A stretch of DNA of 64,000 bases, from assembly GCF_002573715.1 (NCBI RefSeq), contig NZ_PDHM01000017.1:481489-545488 (forward strand), written 5' to 3'. Numbering within the stretch: position 1 is the stretch's first letter; each line of letters starts with the position of its first letter. Positions 44,068 to 53,581 of the stretch are shown here, piece by piece. A program made the position numbers and the translations under genes. The DNA comes from Paenibacillus sp. EZ-K15 (GTDB lineage: Bacteria > Bacillota > Bacilli > Paenibacillales > Paenibacillaceae). The notes below the pieces were generated by a model, which made no database searches, had not been told where the DNA came from, and saw only the letters and a list, made by a program, of their open reading frames with translations.

Positions 44068-44769
44068 TCAAATTTCAATATCCGCATCAACAAAATATCG
44101 GCCCCTTACCCCGCCAATCACTTTGTTAAGCTCACTCAGTACACGCTTCTCTTCGATAGGATCGGTCCACCAATTGTCGCGCCTCCCTTGAGAACGATGG
44201 TCCGGGCACCACACATACTCATACCAAGGAGGCATAAAGGTCCTGAGCATCAGCTGGCATCGGCGCATATGACCAGGTGCACTGACGAGCATGAGTCGAT
44301 GGATTCGTTGTAACCCTAATGCCCGATCAAGCACGGTTAGGTAGGCCATAATGTTTTCCTTCGTATGATTGGACATCGTTTCAATAAAAATGGATTCTGC
44401 CGGAACACCCAATTCTATCGCTTCATCCCGCATCATGACTGCCTCGGGCTGCTCCCACTCGCCAAATCGGTCTCCACCCGTGAATAATAGATAGGGGGCG
44501 CGTCCGCTTTTGTATAATTCAACCGCTTTCCATACTCGGTCTAGGTTTTTTCCGCCAAACACAAAGATACAATCTCCGGACTCAGTACCATCATCCACTT
44601 CCGTTTCCGCTCCGAATACCACCGTTGTGATCTGTTCTCTCGTTAATGTCTCCGGATTCATCTGTGAGATCAACAATAAGAACGCCTCCCGTTTATCATG
44701 TTCATCAAAATTCAAACCAAGGTCTTGATCGACTCCCGTATCAATATAATTGCAATAGCTTTGCAGCAT
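44068..44769 (-). CDS. YdcF/SanA-like DUF218 protein
   Basis: About 233 residues with the DUF218 pattern: IFVFGGKNLDRVWKAVELYK, LLFTGGDRFGEW, IFIETMSNHTKENIMAYL and LMLVSAPGHMRRCQLML. This fold binds S-adenosylmethionine or nucleotides and occurs in envelope-barrier proteins. No membrane anchor is visible. ATG at 44769 after GAAGGG is preferred over 44790. Confidence 0.85.
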   Translation of the reverse strand: MLQSYCNYIDTGVDQDLGLNFDEHDKREAFLLLISQMNPETLTREQITTVVFGAETEVDDGTESGDCIFVFGGKNLDRVWKAVELYKSGRAPYLLFTGGDRFGEWEQPEAVMMRDEAIELGVPAESIFIETMSNHTKENIMAYLTVLDRALGLQRIHRLMLVSAPGHMRRCQLMLRTFMPPWYEYVWCPDHRSQGRRDNWWTDPIEEKRVLSELNKVIGGVRGRYFVDADIEI

Positions 44770-44842
44770 CTGGAGCCCTTCATGTTTCATAAATTTGGAC
44801 TGAACGGCAGTATCGTCCGTTAGGGAACTCTATTACTTTAAC

Positions 44843-45385
44843 CTAATCTACTGATTTAACACGCTTTGCCATAATAATATCCGGTTTTCCTATTCCATTC
44901 GCATCTGGTATAACGCCGACGATTGCAAAACCTAGCTTTCTATAAAAGTTCGCTGGGTGATCTAGACTTTCAAAATTGGTTAGGTACTCCGGAATACTAT
45001 TATACAAATTCACATTAGCTAAACTCGTTTGACTATACTCATCATCCGTACCTAATATGATGGTTATACCTCCGCGTTGGTAGACCTGACGTTCAAAATC
45101 AATCACTAATGACTTGCCGAAGCCTCGCATTCTACTATCTTTTCTAATAACTAATGGATGCAGTTCCCACACATTCCCGTCATACTGACTTCTCCCGCCA
45201 ATCCACCCGATAACTTCTTCATCCCCATTAACTATTACTCTACTAATAGAATCATCACTAAGGGATTCCAAAACTTCACGTATGGCAGAATCTATTGTGG
45301 GCCATGCTTCAAAACTCTCATGCAGTAGCCTAGCAGTTTGATATATCTTTTCTGTGTCCTTTTCTAACAAATCCATTATGATCAT
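44843..45385 (-). CDS. Aminoglycoside 6'-N-acetyltransferase-like GNAT (AAC(6')-Ii type)
   Basis: 180 residues. It shares a run of features with the Enterococcus AAC(6')-Ii family: WELHPLVIRKDSRMRGFGK, YQRGGITIILGTDDE, HPANFYRKLGFAIVGVIPDA and GKPDIIMAKRV. That family acetylates the 6' amine of aminoglycosides using acetyl-CoA in the cytosol, so intrinsic resistance is possible, although activity is unproven. ATG at 45385 with GGAGGG nine bases upstream is chosen. The gene is AT-rich relative to the GC-richer genes at 39-43 kb. Confidence 0.85.
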   Translation of the reverse strand: MIIMDLLEKDTEKIYQTARLLHESFEAWPTIDSAIREVLESLSDDSISRVIVNGDEEVIGWIGGRSQYDGNVWELHPLVIRKDSRMRGFGKSLVIDFERQVYQRGGITIILGTDDEYSQTSLANVNLYNSIPEYLTNFESLDHPANFYRKLGFAIVGVIPDANGIGKPDIIMAKRVKSVD

Positions 45386-45446
45386 GCATGTATTCCCTCC
45401 ATTCTTTAGGTTCCATAACTCCTTCCTTTCCTCGATTACAGCGATA

Positions 45447-45869
45447 TTATTTCGCTCGTAGATTTAAAACCCACTTATGTTTCTCAGATGTCTTCGAGGC
45501 TTCAAATATCAGCCCGTCCATGGTCAACTTACCCAGGCTCCATTTTAATCTGGATGCTTGTACTTGTTGATCTGTTGACTGCAAATTTATTGGATGATCT
45601 GGAATCTCCATCTCAATCTCATGATTATTTATGATTCTGACCTTGGATATATGAGAAGAAATGACTGGAAGTCCACTTCCATATATCATGTAGAGACCAT
45701 ATTTTTGATTATTTTCTTCATAAAAATACACACCCGTTCCTCTTGCATCCCACTCCCGATTTACAATGGTTGTCCATATTTCATATTCATTCTTCATCCA
45801 TTGATTAACATGAAATAATAAAAACATGGATAGGACCACTGCAAGGACAAGTAATAGTTGTTTTTTCAT
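45447..45869 (-). CDS. Membrane-anchored or secreted protein of unknown function
   Basis: 140 residues: an N-terminal hydrophobic segment (LLLVLAVVLSMFLLFHV), then a beta-rich soluble part (GTGVYFYEENNQKYGLYMIY, VRIINNHEIEMEIPDH). No family recognised. GGAG lies six bases upstream of the ATG. Confidence 0.65.
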   Translation of the reverse strand: MKKQLLLVLAVVLSMFLLFHVNQWMKNEYEIWTTIVNREWDARGTGVYFYEENNQKYGLYMIYGSGLPVISSHISKVRIINNHEIEMEIPDHPINLQSTDQQVQASRLKWSLGKLTMDGLIFEASKTSEKHKWVLNLRAK

Positions 45870-45910
45870 AGGCTACTCCACATTATTAAATAGGGAACAT
45901 ACTTCATATA

Positions 45911-46489
45911 TCACGACTTGTGTTTTATCTTCGCGATCCTCTGCTTTTCACCCTCGATGTATTCATATACTTTTGAAATCTCTTCTTCGTAGTTTTCTTT
46001 AATTTCAAAATAAGGGACAGCAGAAGCTAAACACTTTTCACGGAAAGCATCATGCACTTGTATATAATCAGTAACGTTTCCCTCTTCAGGATACATGCGT
46101 GTTTCGATAGCATTTCGATGTTGAATGATGCTGGATTGGAAGTTTTGCTGAATATACGTGGTTGAGAACCCCAAGAATACCGGTATTATGTACACTGAGT
46201 AGGATGGCTCGATATCCTGAAGATGGTGAGGCAGGATGTAGCAGCCCTCGATGATTAGATTCTGATTATTCTCGATGTTCGTCTTGATGATCCCCTTGAG
46301 GATCGGCCATAATTTTTCACCGATAAACTCTGTTGAATCCAGGGGGGTGAAGCCACAGTTCATATCCGCTCTGTATAATCCCATTTTCAAATGGTCGATC
46401 GAAAGATATGGAACGTGATACCTCTCCAGCAATTGTTGTGCCATATAGGTCTTACCCGTGCAGCTATTCCCGCTGATTAGTATGATCAT
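45911..46489 (-). CDS. P-loop AAA-type kinase-like protein
   Basis: About 192 residues. Walker A is ILISGNSCTGKTYMAQQL near the start, followed by PYLSIDHLKMGLYRADMNCG. It resembles small nucleotide kinases or zeta-toxin-like proteins; the substrate is unknown. ATG at 46489 with AAAGGAG 12 bases upstream is used; a frame to 46537 overlaps the next gene. Confidence 0.78.
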   Translation of the reverse strand: MIILISGNSCTGKTYMAQQLLERYHVPYLSIDHLKMGLYRADMNCGFTPLDSTEFIGEKLWPILKGIIKTNIENNQNLIIEGCYILPHHLQDIEPSYSVYIIPVFLGFSTTYIQQNFQSSIIQHRNAIETRMYPEEGNVTDYIQVHDAFREKCLASAVPYFEIKENYEEEISKVYEYIEGEKQRIAKIKHKS

Positions 46490-46529
46490 GTTCGTTACGT
46501 TCTCCTTTAATGGCATAGGTATCAACTCG

Positions 46530-47045
46530 TTAGGCAAAAATCAGCTCTTTTTTATATTTCTCTTGATTATTCGTTCTGCAGAACAAGCTGATATGGGTTG
46601 CTTGAAATTCTTGAACTGAGCTAACATACAACTCCAGCTCCTTCTTCATTTCGATGATCGAGTCAGAAACAACAGATTTTCGAGCAACCGTGATATGCGG
46701 TTTGTATCGTTCTAACTCAAAACATTTCATGATTTGTTCCTGATTGGGGTTAAATATCGATACAAGTCTCTTATGTAGTTCTATTAACTCATGGGATTTC
46801 ACTTCTAAATAAAGGACATCCATATTCCCGAAATATTTCGGGGCTCCCACACGTATTGGAAAATCACCAAATTTCGAAATCACCTTTTGACACGGCGGCA
46901 GCCACCCTATATCTTCCGTTAGTCCACATGATGCTTTTACCGTGATGTGGGGTCCGGAACTTTGATGACCGTTATACTTGTCTCTTAATTTCATAATTTT
47001 ATCGTGAATATCCATGGGTGGGACAATTCCGAAGTAATACTCCAA
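46530..47045 (-). CDS. 2'-5' RNA ligase family protein
   Basis: 171 residues with two HxTx motifs: HITVKASCG (near residue 34) and HITVARKSV (about 114), the catalytic histidines of the 2H phosphoesterase/RNA ligase-like fold. TTG at 47045 with GAGGTG eight bases upstream is the start. It probably acts on a 2',3'-cyclic or 2'-5' phosphodiester. Confidence 0.87.
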   Translation of the reverse strand: MEYYFGIVPPMDIHDKIMKLRDKYNGHQSSGPHITVKASCGLTEDIGWLPPCQKVISKFGDFPIRVGAPKYFGNMDVLYLEVKSHELIELHKRLVSIFNPNQEQIMKCFELERYKPHITVARKSVVSDSIIEMKKELELYVSSVQEFQATHISLFCRTNNQEKYKKELIFA

Positions 47046-47089
47046 TGAAGCTACACCTCGCTTCTAAGCTATTGCAGTCCATGAAGATA

Positions 47090-47674
47090 TTACTGCAAAC
47101 GGTAGTATCCTCTACAAAATATACTATTCTTAGGTTTAATAAGAATTAAAAAAGAATTTATGATATCAGAAGATGATATGACCATGTTAAACCAACAAAT
47201 ATATAACATGATTGATTTCATAAATCCGTTCATAAATATTGAAGCAAAAGCTGGAACTATAGACAACATCATAAGCGGAAGACTCATGAATAACCAAAAC
47301 CTCTTTTTAGATAGGGGAGTATCTGTATTAAGCCAAAAAAATATGCCGCTAAAAGTCAAACTTATATCACCAAGCTTATAGATAACTATAATGTGAAAGA
47401 ACTCATGTATCACGAATATACAAGCACTAAATAGGATTAATGTTATATAAAATACAACACTATTACTGGTACTGATACTTACTTGATTGGTTGCCGTGAT
47501 CAATTGTGAGATTACATCATAGCCAAAAACAAGTCCAGGCGCTAATGCAATACTTATCATTAACAAATATACAAACTTCATATAATGTGTTCGGAACCAA
47601 GGCTTTCGAATAAAAGGAATCCATGAAGAAAAATCAAGATCTGTTGCAGGAAGATTTTTAAACCATAAAATCAT
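47090..47674 (-). CDS. DUF3267-like membrane metalloprotease-type protein
   Basis: 194 residues with four membrane segments and the zinc motif HEFFH in IFVIHEFFHIIVIYKLG (about 90). This is a site-2-protease-like arrangement found in DUF3267 proteins. The C terminus is basic. It follows a short AT-rich stretch and has its own ribosome site (GGAGCG). Substrate unknown. Confidence 0.75.
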   Translation of the reverse strand: MILWFKNLPATDLDFSSWIPFIRKPWFRTHYMKFVYLLMISIALAPGLVFGYDVISQLITATNQVSISTSNSVVFYITLILFSACIFVIHEFFHIIVIYKLGDISLTFSGIFFWLNTDTPLSKKRFWLFMSLPLMMLSIVPAFASIFMNGFMKSIMLYICWFNMVISSSDIINSFLILIKPKNSIFCRGYYRLQ

Positions 47675-47861
47675 GTGTTAATTTCGCTCCTTTTCCAATT
47701 CAATCGATACCTCTTTGATGTACGACCACTACATCGTTCCCGTTAAGGATCATCCATCATATGTTCTTGTATCGGGGCTTCTTCCATGATTATACATCTG
47801 TCCACAAGAAGGCGACAGCCAGAAATTACAGAAGAAATTAACTTCTCTTCTCAGAAACATT

Positions 47862-47908
47862 ACATTTGGATTTTATTCAAAAAAGGAAACCCTTTTTTAT
47901 CCAAATGT
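47862..47908 (+). promoter_or_regulatory. Hairpin and possible leader upstream of the sugar dehydrogenase gene
   Basis: ACATTTGGAT pairs perfectly with ATCCAAATGT, and inside it AAAAAAGG pairs with CCTTTTTT. Downstream, AAAGGAGGATTTCA precedes a TTG at 47965 that opens a 13-codon frame ending at AATTAA. This small frame may be a leader peptide. Confidence 0.4.
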
Positions 47909-48020
47909 GGTAAAGTAGAAAACGAAAGTATAAGCGGTTTAATTTTTAGAAAGGAGGATTTCATTGTTTGTCACAGCCTTCCCCTGTTGTCATTCCAAAA
48001 ATTAAAAAGGAAGTGTCGCG

Positions 48021-50285
48021 ATGATCACACGAAGCAAAATGATGGTCTTAAGTCTCTGCATTTGTATGTTGATCACATTATTTCCTACATCGGGCTTTGC
48101 TGAAGCAGAGGTTGAGGAAGAAACGGCAGCTGCTGCTGTGCCGAGTCCGTGGAAGCAACAAAATATCGGTTCACCGTCGGTGAAGGGCAATGCTTCTTAT
48201 GATCCAACTGCTGATCAATTTTCCGTAAGCGGTGCGGGCAAGGACATCTGGGGTAAATCAGATCAGTTCAATTATGTGTACCAGCCCTGGACGGGAGACG
48301 GTGCAATTATCGCCCTTGTCTCTTCTCAAACCAATTCACACGAATTCGCGAAGGCCGGTATCATGATTAGGGAAACGCTGAATGCTGATTCCAAGCATGT
48401 CGATTTGCTGTTGACGCCTTCGAACGGGTTCACATTCCAGTACCGGGACGAAACAGGCGGAACTTCCCAAAGCGAGAAAATTGCTTCGACGAGTCCAGCC
48501 TGGATAAAGCTGGAACGTAAAGGCAACGTCATCAAAGGATATGTATCCAACAACGGCTTGAACTGGGGAGATTTAGGCAATGTGACTCTAAACATGAATG
48601 CCTCGTTGTATGTAGGATTGGCTGTCAGCAGCCATAATGAGTCTAAATTAAGCACGGCTATTTTTGACAAGGTGAAGGTAAATGCGTCAGGAGATGTATA
48701 CCCGCCTACCGAACCGACCCACTTGCAAGCAACCAGTGTAACCGATACAACGGCAAGCATATCCTGGACTGCATCATTGGATGATGTTGGCGTGAAGGAT
48801 TATGACGTGTATAAAGACGATGTGTTGGCGCAAGCGAATGTAACGGATACTTCCTACACCTTTACCGGCTTAACCCCGAATACCACATATAATTTCACGG
48901 TCAGGGCAAGAGATACAGCAGGGAATATTTCCAATGCCAGCAGTCCTCTCACCGTGAAAACGACGAACCAAACCGATTCTCAGGCACCGACTGCCCCGAC
49001 AGAACTTGAAAGCTCAAGCAAAACATCTTCATCAGTCCATTTGACCTGGACGGCATCAACAGATGACGTAGGCGTGTACGAGTACGATATTTATAGAAAC
49101 GGCTCATTAGCAGGCAGCACGTCTGCCACATCCTTCAAGGTAACAGGACTTACGGCAAATACCACATACAGCTTCACCGTTAAAGCCAGGGATTTAGCAG
49201 GAAATATATCTGAGGCTAGCCAGGCGTTGTCGGTTAAAACGAACCCTGCCTCTTCCGATCCATATACACCAGAGGTTGTCGCTAACAACTTGGAAACGCC
49301 ATGGGCTATCGATTTCGCACCGGATGGACGGATTTTCTTCACGGAACGCAACAGCGGCAGAGTTCGTGTCGTTGAGAACGGGAATTTGAAATCAACGCCG
49401 GTCATTACGCTCAGTTCTCCTTTTTATTATATGCCTAAGAGTGAAGGCGGCTTATTGGGACTGGCGCTTGATCCTAATTTTGCCACCAATCATTACCTGT
49501 ATATCTATCATTCCTACAAAACATCCGACAACAAAGTAGCCAACAGGGTAGTTCGTCTTAAAGAGAATAATAACAAAGCTACAATTGACAAGGTACTGAT
49601 CACTAATCTTCCTGGTGCGGTCTATCACAATGGCGGCCGCTTGAAAATAGGCCCGGACAACAAACTGTATTTCGGTGACGGCAACTACGGAAATAAAGAT
49701 GATACACTCTCTTACCTCGGAGGGAAGATATTCCGCCTGAATTTGGATGGTACCATTCCTGCCGACAATCCATTTGGGGCCTCTTCTCCGATTTATAGCC
49801 GTGGACACCGGAACCCTCAAGGATTAGCATGGCAGCCTGGAACGAACCGTCTCTTTGAATCGGAGCATGGTGAATCCTCCAAGGACGAAATCAACTTCAT
49901 AGAGCCCGGTAACAATTACGGCTGGCCTAAATATGACGGCGGAAATCAGAATCAAACGGGTATAACGCCCCCACTGATTTATGCAAGCGGTACAACTTGG
50001 GCTCCCTCTGGCATAACCTTTGTGACTCAAGGGCCATGGGCAGGCAATCTTCTTGTTACCAACTTAAAAGGTAAGCAGATCATCCGCATGGTCATTGGAG
50101 AGCAGAACGGGAAGCCGACGATCAACAGTAGTGATCTTAATTATCTGTTTGTTAATAAATACGGCCGCATTCGCGACATTGTCGAAGCACCGGACGGTTC
50201 GCTTTATTTCGTTACCAGTAATAATGGCGACAAAAATGGTGACGGCTCTCCGGATAAACTTGTTCGATTGGTTCCTAACTTCTAG
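48021..50285 (+). CDS. Secreted PQQ-type (GDH/YliI-like) sugar dehydrogenase with Fn3 domains
   Basis: 754 residues. A signal peptide (about 1-30, ending SGFAEAEV) leads to an N-terminal beta-sandwich (about 45-225, DUF1349-like), two fibronectin III domains (EPTHLQATSVTDTTASISW and APTELESSSKTSSSVHLTW), and a beta-propeller with LETPWAIDFAPDGRIFFTER, YHNGGRLKIGPDNKLYFGDG and GHRNPQGLAW. The propeller is that of soluble quinoprotein glucose/aldose dehydrogenases, which use PQQ and calcium. AAAAAGGAAG lies before the ATG. It acts outside the cell; its electron acceptor is unknown. Confidence 0.88.
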   Translation: MITRSKMMVLSLCICMLITLFPTSGFAEAEVEEETAAAAVPSPWKQQNIGSPSVKGNASYDPTADQFSVSGAGKDIWGKSDQFNYVYQPWTGDGAIIALVSSQTNSHEFAKAGIMIRETLNADSKHVDLLLTPSNGFTFQYRDETGGTSQSEKIASTSPAWIKLERKGNVIKGYVSNNGLNWGDLGNVTLNMNASLYVGLAVSSHNESKLSTAIFDKVKVNASGDVYPPTEPTHLQATSVTDTTASISWTASLDDVGVKDYDVYKDDVLAQANVTDTSYTFTGLTPNTTYNFTVRARDTAGNISNASSPLTVKTTNQTDSQAPTAPTELESSSKTSSSVHLTWTASTDDVGVYEYDIYRNGSLAGSTSATSFKVTGLTANTTYSFTVKARDLAGNISEASQALSVKTNPASSDPYTPEVVANNLETPWAIDFAPDGRIFFTERNSGRVRVVENGNLKSTPVITLSSPFYYMPKSEGGLLGLALDPNFATNHYLYIYHSYKTSDNKVANRVVRLKENNNKATIDKVLITNLPGAVYHNGGRLKIGPDNKLYFGDGNYGNKDDTLSYLGGKIFRLNLDGTIPADNPFGASSPIYSRGHRNPQGLAWQPGTNRLFESEHGESSKDEINFIEPGNNYGWPKYDGGNQNQTGITPPLIYASGTTWAPSGITFVTQGPWAGNLLVTNLKGKQIIRMVIGEQNGKPTINSSDLNYLFVNKYGRIRDIVEAPDGSLYFVTSNNGDKNGDGSPDKLVRLVPNF

Positions 50286-50311
50286 GGAATTTGAATCATG
50301 TTAATAGCTAT

Positions 50312-50352
50312 AAACCAGCGCGTGCCGATACCACATTGGCACACGCTGGTTT
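50312..50352 (+). terminator. Terminator between the sugar dehydrogenase and SulP genes
   Basis: AAACCAGCGCGTGCC pairs with GGCACACGCTGGTTT (one mismatch). It serves the + strand gene, and possibly the minus strand SulP gene. Confidence 0.75.
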
Positions 50353-50384
50353 AAGTTACGGCAGAAACCACAGATCATATAATT

Positions 50385-52148
50385 TCATCGACTTGCTCTA
50401 TCTAAGCAACGAGCTCCTTGTATCGCTTCCTTTTGGAGCTCCTTGTTCGATAATGCGGTACATTCCCGGAAAGCAAAATGTTTACATCCTAAACATTGGT
50501 TATGATCCAATTGGAATAATGCGTAATCAATCGCCTCACCTGTATTCCCAAAGAAGTGAGCCGCCCCGATAAAATCAAACAAGCCCGTTCTCTTCAATAC
50601 TTCCATAGGCTGTGGTTGGACACCAGATATAAGAACCATCCCACCAAACTTCTTGAAGTGTTTAACCAAGCTGGCTAAATTGTGCTCCCCTGTCGTATCC
50701 ATAAAGGGTACTTTCCCCATGCGTAGAAGTAAGACTTTAGGTCTTTGATGAATCGTATCCATGATCGACTTCTCAAACATGTTCGCGGCACCAAAAAAGA
50801 GCGGACCTTCAATTGTGTACATACCGATTTGGGGACAATCATGCCCCTCGGTTACCATGTGTGCCTTTACTTTTTCATGGTTATCAGCTGGATCGGGAAG
50901 CACTTTAGTTACTCTCAAAACGTCACTCATTCGTTTCACAAACAGAATGACAGCTAAGATTAATCCCACTTCAACAGCAGTCGTTAAATTCGTAAATACG
51001 GTTAGTATAAATGTAATTAAGAGTACAATGGAATCGCTCGTTTTGGTTTTCAAGACGTGAGCAAATTCTTTCCGTTCGCTCATATTCCAAGCAACGAGCA
51101 TCAGGATGGGAGCCATACTGGCAAGTGGAATCTCAGATGCGTAAGGTGCAAATAAAATGAGGACCAAAAAAACAACAATACCATGTATAATTCCGGACAT
51201 AGGCGAGACCGCACCGTTTTTGATATTGGTTGCTGTCCGTGCAATGGCACCAGTTGCTGGAATACCTCCAAATAGAGGTGTCACCATATTCGCGATGCCT
51301 TGCCCAATCAGTTCACGACTGCTATGATGACGACTGCCGGTCATGCCATCAGCGACAACTGCCGATAACAAAGACTCAATACCACCCAACATCGCGATGA
51401 TAAAAGCGGGACGAATCAGCGTTTCAATACGGTCCCAGGTTATTTGCGGAAAATGGAATTGAGGTAATGTACTAGGAATTGCTCCGAACGATGATCCAAT
51501 CGTTGCTACGTCACCTTTGAAGAACACAGCCGCAACCACACTGGATACGACAAGCCCCACTAAGGATCCCGGAACCTTCGGCATCATTCTGGGTGTAAGG
51601 AGAAGGACAACCAAACAAACCCCGGCTGTTATGACGCTGTAGATATTTATGGTTGTCAGATGCATCACAATTTCTTTCATGTTAGGCAGAAAATTTTCAT
51701 GCTTCTCGATACCACTTAGACCCAAAAAATTAGCAATCTGTCCGCTGAAGATAATTACTGCGATTCCAGCCGTAAATCCAATGGTTACCGGGCGAGGAAT
51801 AAACTTAATCAACGCACCAAGTTTACATAATCCCATTAAGACAAGGATGATGCCAGCCATGAATCCGGCAATCAGCAAATTTTCGTATCCATATTGCATG
51901 ACTATAGCGAAAAGGATGGGGATGAATGCACCGGTAGGCCCCCCAATTTGAAATTTAGAGCCTCCGAGCAAAGAAATTAAAATACCGGCAACGATGGTTG
52001 TATAAATGCCATACTCGGGTTTGACACCAGCAGCAATAGCAAACGCCATTCCTAATGGAATGGCGATAATACCAACAATCAGGCCTGAAATAAGATCTTT
52101 ACGAAATGCGGATGCATGATATCCCTCAAATCTTCCCGTCCATTTCAT
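50385..52148 (-). CDS. SulP family anion transporter with STAS domain (bicarbonate or sulfate)
   Basis: About 587 residues. The N-terminal SulP core has about 12-14 helices (LISGLIVGIIAIPLGMAFAI, GGPTGAFIPI) and the C-terminal STAS domain carries MGKVPFMDTTGEHNLASLVK. A cysteine tail (LGCKHFAFREC, ARC) follows. The gene neighbourhood holds an ArsR regulator and an exported beta-carbonic anhydrase, which favours bicarbonate uptake (BicA-like) over sulfate. ATG 52148 follows GAAGG; the operator at 52169 overlaps its promoter. Confidence 0.92.
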   Translation of the reverse strand: MKWTGRFEGYHASAFRKDLISGLIVGIIAIPLGMAFAIAAGVKPEYGIYTTIVAGILISLLGGSKFQIGGPTGAFIPILFAIVMQYGYENLLIAGFMAGIILVLMGLCKLGALIKFIPRPVTIGFTAGIAVIIFSGQIANFLGLSGIEKHENFLPNMKEIVMHLTTINIYSVITAGVCLVVLLLTPRMMPKVPGSLVGLVVSSVVAAVFFKGDVATIGSSFGAIPSTLPQFHFPQITWDRIETLIRPAFIIAMLGGIESLLSAVVADGMTGSRHHSSRELIGQGIANMVTPLFGGIPATGAIARTATNIKNGAVSPMSGIIHGIVVFLVLILFAPYASEIPLASMAPILMLVAWNMSERKEFAHVLKTKTSDSIVLLITFILTVFTNLTTAVEVGLILAVILFVKRMSDVLRVTKVLPDPADNHEKVKAHMVTEGHDCPQIGMYTIEGPLFFGAANMFEKSIMDTIHQRPKVLLLRMGKVPFMDTTGEHNLASLVKHFKKFGGMVLISGVQPQPMEVLKRTGLFDFIGAAHFFGNTGEAIDYALFQLDHNQCLGCKHFAFRECTALSNKELQKEAIQGARCLDRASR

Positions 52149-52168
52149 CTGCTTTACCTTCTCTTCTT

Positions 52169-52194
52169 CATATATTTGATTATTTGAATATATG
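52169..52194. promoter_or_regulatory. ArsR-type operator at the SulP promoter
   Basis: CATATATT and AATATATG form an 8-bp inverted repeat around an AT-rich centre containing TTTGA and TTTGAATA. Related palindromes lie before the other genes of this locus. Confidence 0.6.
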
Positions 52195-52265
52195 TGAGAT
52201 GTTACTCCTACCAATGAATAATGTCAATCGCTAAAATTGAAGCAATTCCTCTATTCTATAAACTA

Positions 52266-52316
52266 AAAAAACAAGGTGCTCCTGAGTGTTGCTCACGGAT
52301 GCCCTTGTTTTTTTAG
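52266..52316 (-). terminator. Terminator of the ArsR gene
   Basis: CAAGGGCATCC pairs with the later GG-GCACCTTG, followed on the minus strand by TTTTTTTAG, 1 base after the arsR stop. Confidence 0.75.
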
Positions 52317-52652
52317 TTATGGTTCATTACGGATGACCTCAAGCAAAGAAATCGCATCAACGAGATGATTATCGAATATCTGCTTTGTAACAGCTAGCAA
52401 TTCTTTAATCAACGGGTCACGTAAGGAATAAATGACCGATGTTCCGTCTTTTAAGCCAGTAACTACATTTTTATTTCGTAATACTGACAATTGTTGAGAA
52501 ACGGCTGAACCTTCTGAACCCAAAATACTTTGCAATTCGTTGACATTTTTATCTCCTTCGCTCAGCACCTCAAGAATTCGAATTCTCATCGGATGAGCCA
52601 GCGCTTTAAAAAAATCGGCTTTAAACTGTTGAATATTTTGATTTTGGTTCAT
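52317..52652 (-). CDS. ArsR/SmtB family regulator
   Basis: 111 residues with a winged helix (HPMRIRILEVLSEGDKNVNEL, then GSAVSQQLSVLRNKNVVTGL). There are no cysteine pairs of the metal-sensing kind (no CxCxxC in the helix), so it probably senses something else, for example sulfide, redox state or bicarbonate-linked signals. It lies between SulP and the + strand genes. Half-site ATTCA/TGAAT motifs are in its own promoter. Confidence 0.9.
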   Translation of the reverse strand: MNQNQNIQQFKADFFKALAHPMRIRILEVLSEGDKNVNELQSILGSEGSAVSQQLSVLRNKNVVTGLKDGTSVIYSLRDPLIKELLAVTKQIFDNHLVDAISLLEVIRNEP

Positions 52653-52679
52653 GGCTATACTCCCTTAGTGGCTAAACTT

Positions 52680-52697
52680 TTGAATATATGAATATAA
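52680..52697. promoter_or_regulatory. Operator-like half-sites before the ArsR gene
   Basis: TTGAATATATGAATATAA contains two TGAATAT half-sites in the arsR upstream region, matching the operator sequence nearby. Confidence 0.5.
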
Positions 52698-52785
52698 TAA
52701 CACAACCGTATACCAAACATCGCGTAAAAAAGAAACGCATGAGCATCGATTGTTATTTGGTTGCAACTATCGTATAATACCCTTT

Positions 52786-52805
52786 ATATTCAAATTTTTG
52801 AATAT
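52786..52805. promoter_or_regulatory. Perfect ArsR-type operator
   Basis: ATATTCAA-ATTT-TTGAATAT is a perfect 8-bp inverted repeat with a 4-base spacer, in the divergent region between the ArsR gene and the Cys-rich gene. Confidence 0.75.
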
Positions 52806-52843
52806 TTGATTTTATACCATTAATAAATGAGGAGTGGATGCGA

Positions 52844-53482
52844 ATGTCAGGCTTTATGGTTAATGATCCATCTCAACAAGATTCGCCATCCATTCACCCA
52901 TCGACTTCTTTATTAAAAAAAGTGAGCAGACAAGCAATCATTACGGTTGGTATTCAAGCTCTGCATGAGGTCGGATCCGATCCTATTTGCAAAGTCTGCA
53001 TTGCCAATGGAGGCTCCTGCTGTAATGGTTGCAGGCATCTTGCGGACGGAATTGGATGCCAGCAACGTAATACAAGTTGTACGGCATGGTTATGTGGGTT
53101 TCTTAAATTTTTGTTGTATGAAACAGGCCTGTTACGAGAATGGAATGACTTTTGGGACCAAGTACCGGGACAAGATTTTCGTGAGGATTTCACCCCAGAA
53201 GTTTTCTTCATGGAAAAGTCGTTACACCTTCCGGATATTCGAAATCTTAGCGAAGCTTTGGCTGCTGATCTTCAAGAATTAGCCAGAACTCACATTGCGA
53301 TTGGGTTCATACTCACACTTCGGGAAAAAATAGATAAAAATATCGACCAATTGGAGTATTTTGAAGATGATCCAAAAAAGCAAATCAGCCTAAAAAGAAG
53401 CATTAAAATGTTATCAGGTCCTTTTTATCGTTTTCAAAAAGAATTACATGATTATCGTCAAATGCTTCAGAACACGAAATAA
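52844..53482 (+). CDS. Cysteine-rich protein of unknown function
   Basis: About 212 residues. The core (CKVCIANGGSCCNGC, then CQQRNTSCTAWLCGF) holds nine cysteines in about 55 residues, a possible Fe-S or zinc site. The C-terminal half is helical and charged (LREKIDKNIDQLEYFEDDPK). It is transcribed away from arsR and just before the carbonic anhydrase. ATG at 52844 with AGGAG nine bases upstream is preferred over 52838. The family is not recognised. Confidence 0.7.
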   Translation: MSGFMVNDPSQQDSPSIHPSTSLLKKVSRQAIITVGIQALHEVGSDPICKVCIANGGSCCNGCRHLADGIGCQQRNTSCTAWLCGFLKFLLYETGLLREWNDFWDQVPGQDFREDFTPEVFFMEKSLHLPDIRNLSEALAADLQELARTHIAIGFILTLREKIDKNIDQLEYFEDDPKKQISLKRSIKMLSGPFYRFQKELHDYRQMLQNTK

Positions 53483-53581
53483 CAACAATGATGCCTTATC
53501 TGGCAGCGTTGTTGATTTATCTCCCAAATTTTATTTACTGTACCACTCCACCTGAAAATACGCCCGGGAGATCACGCCTTA

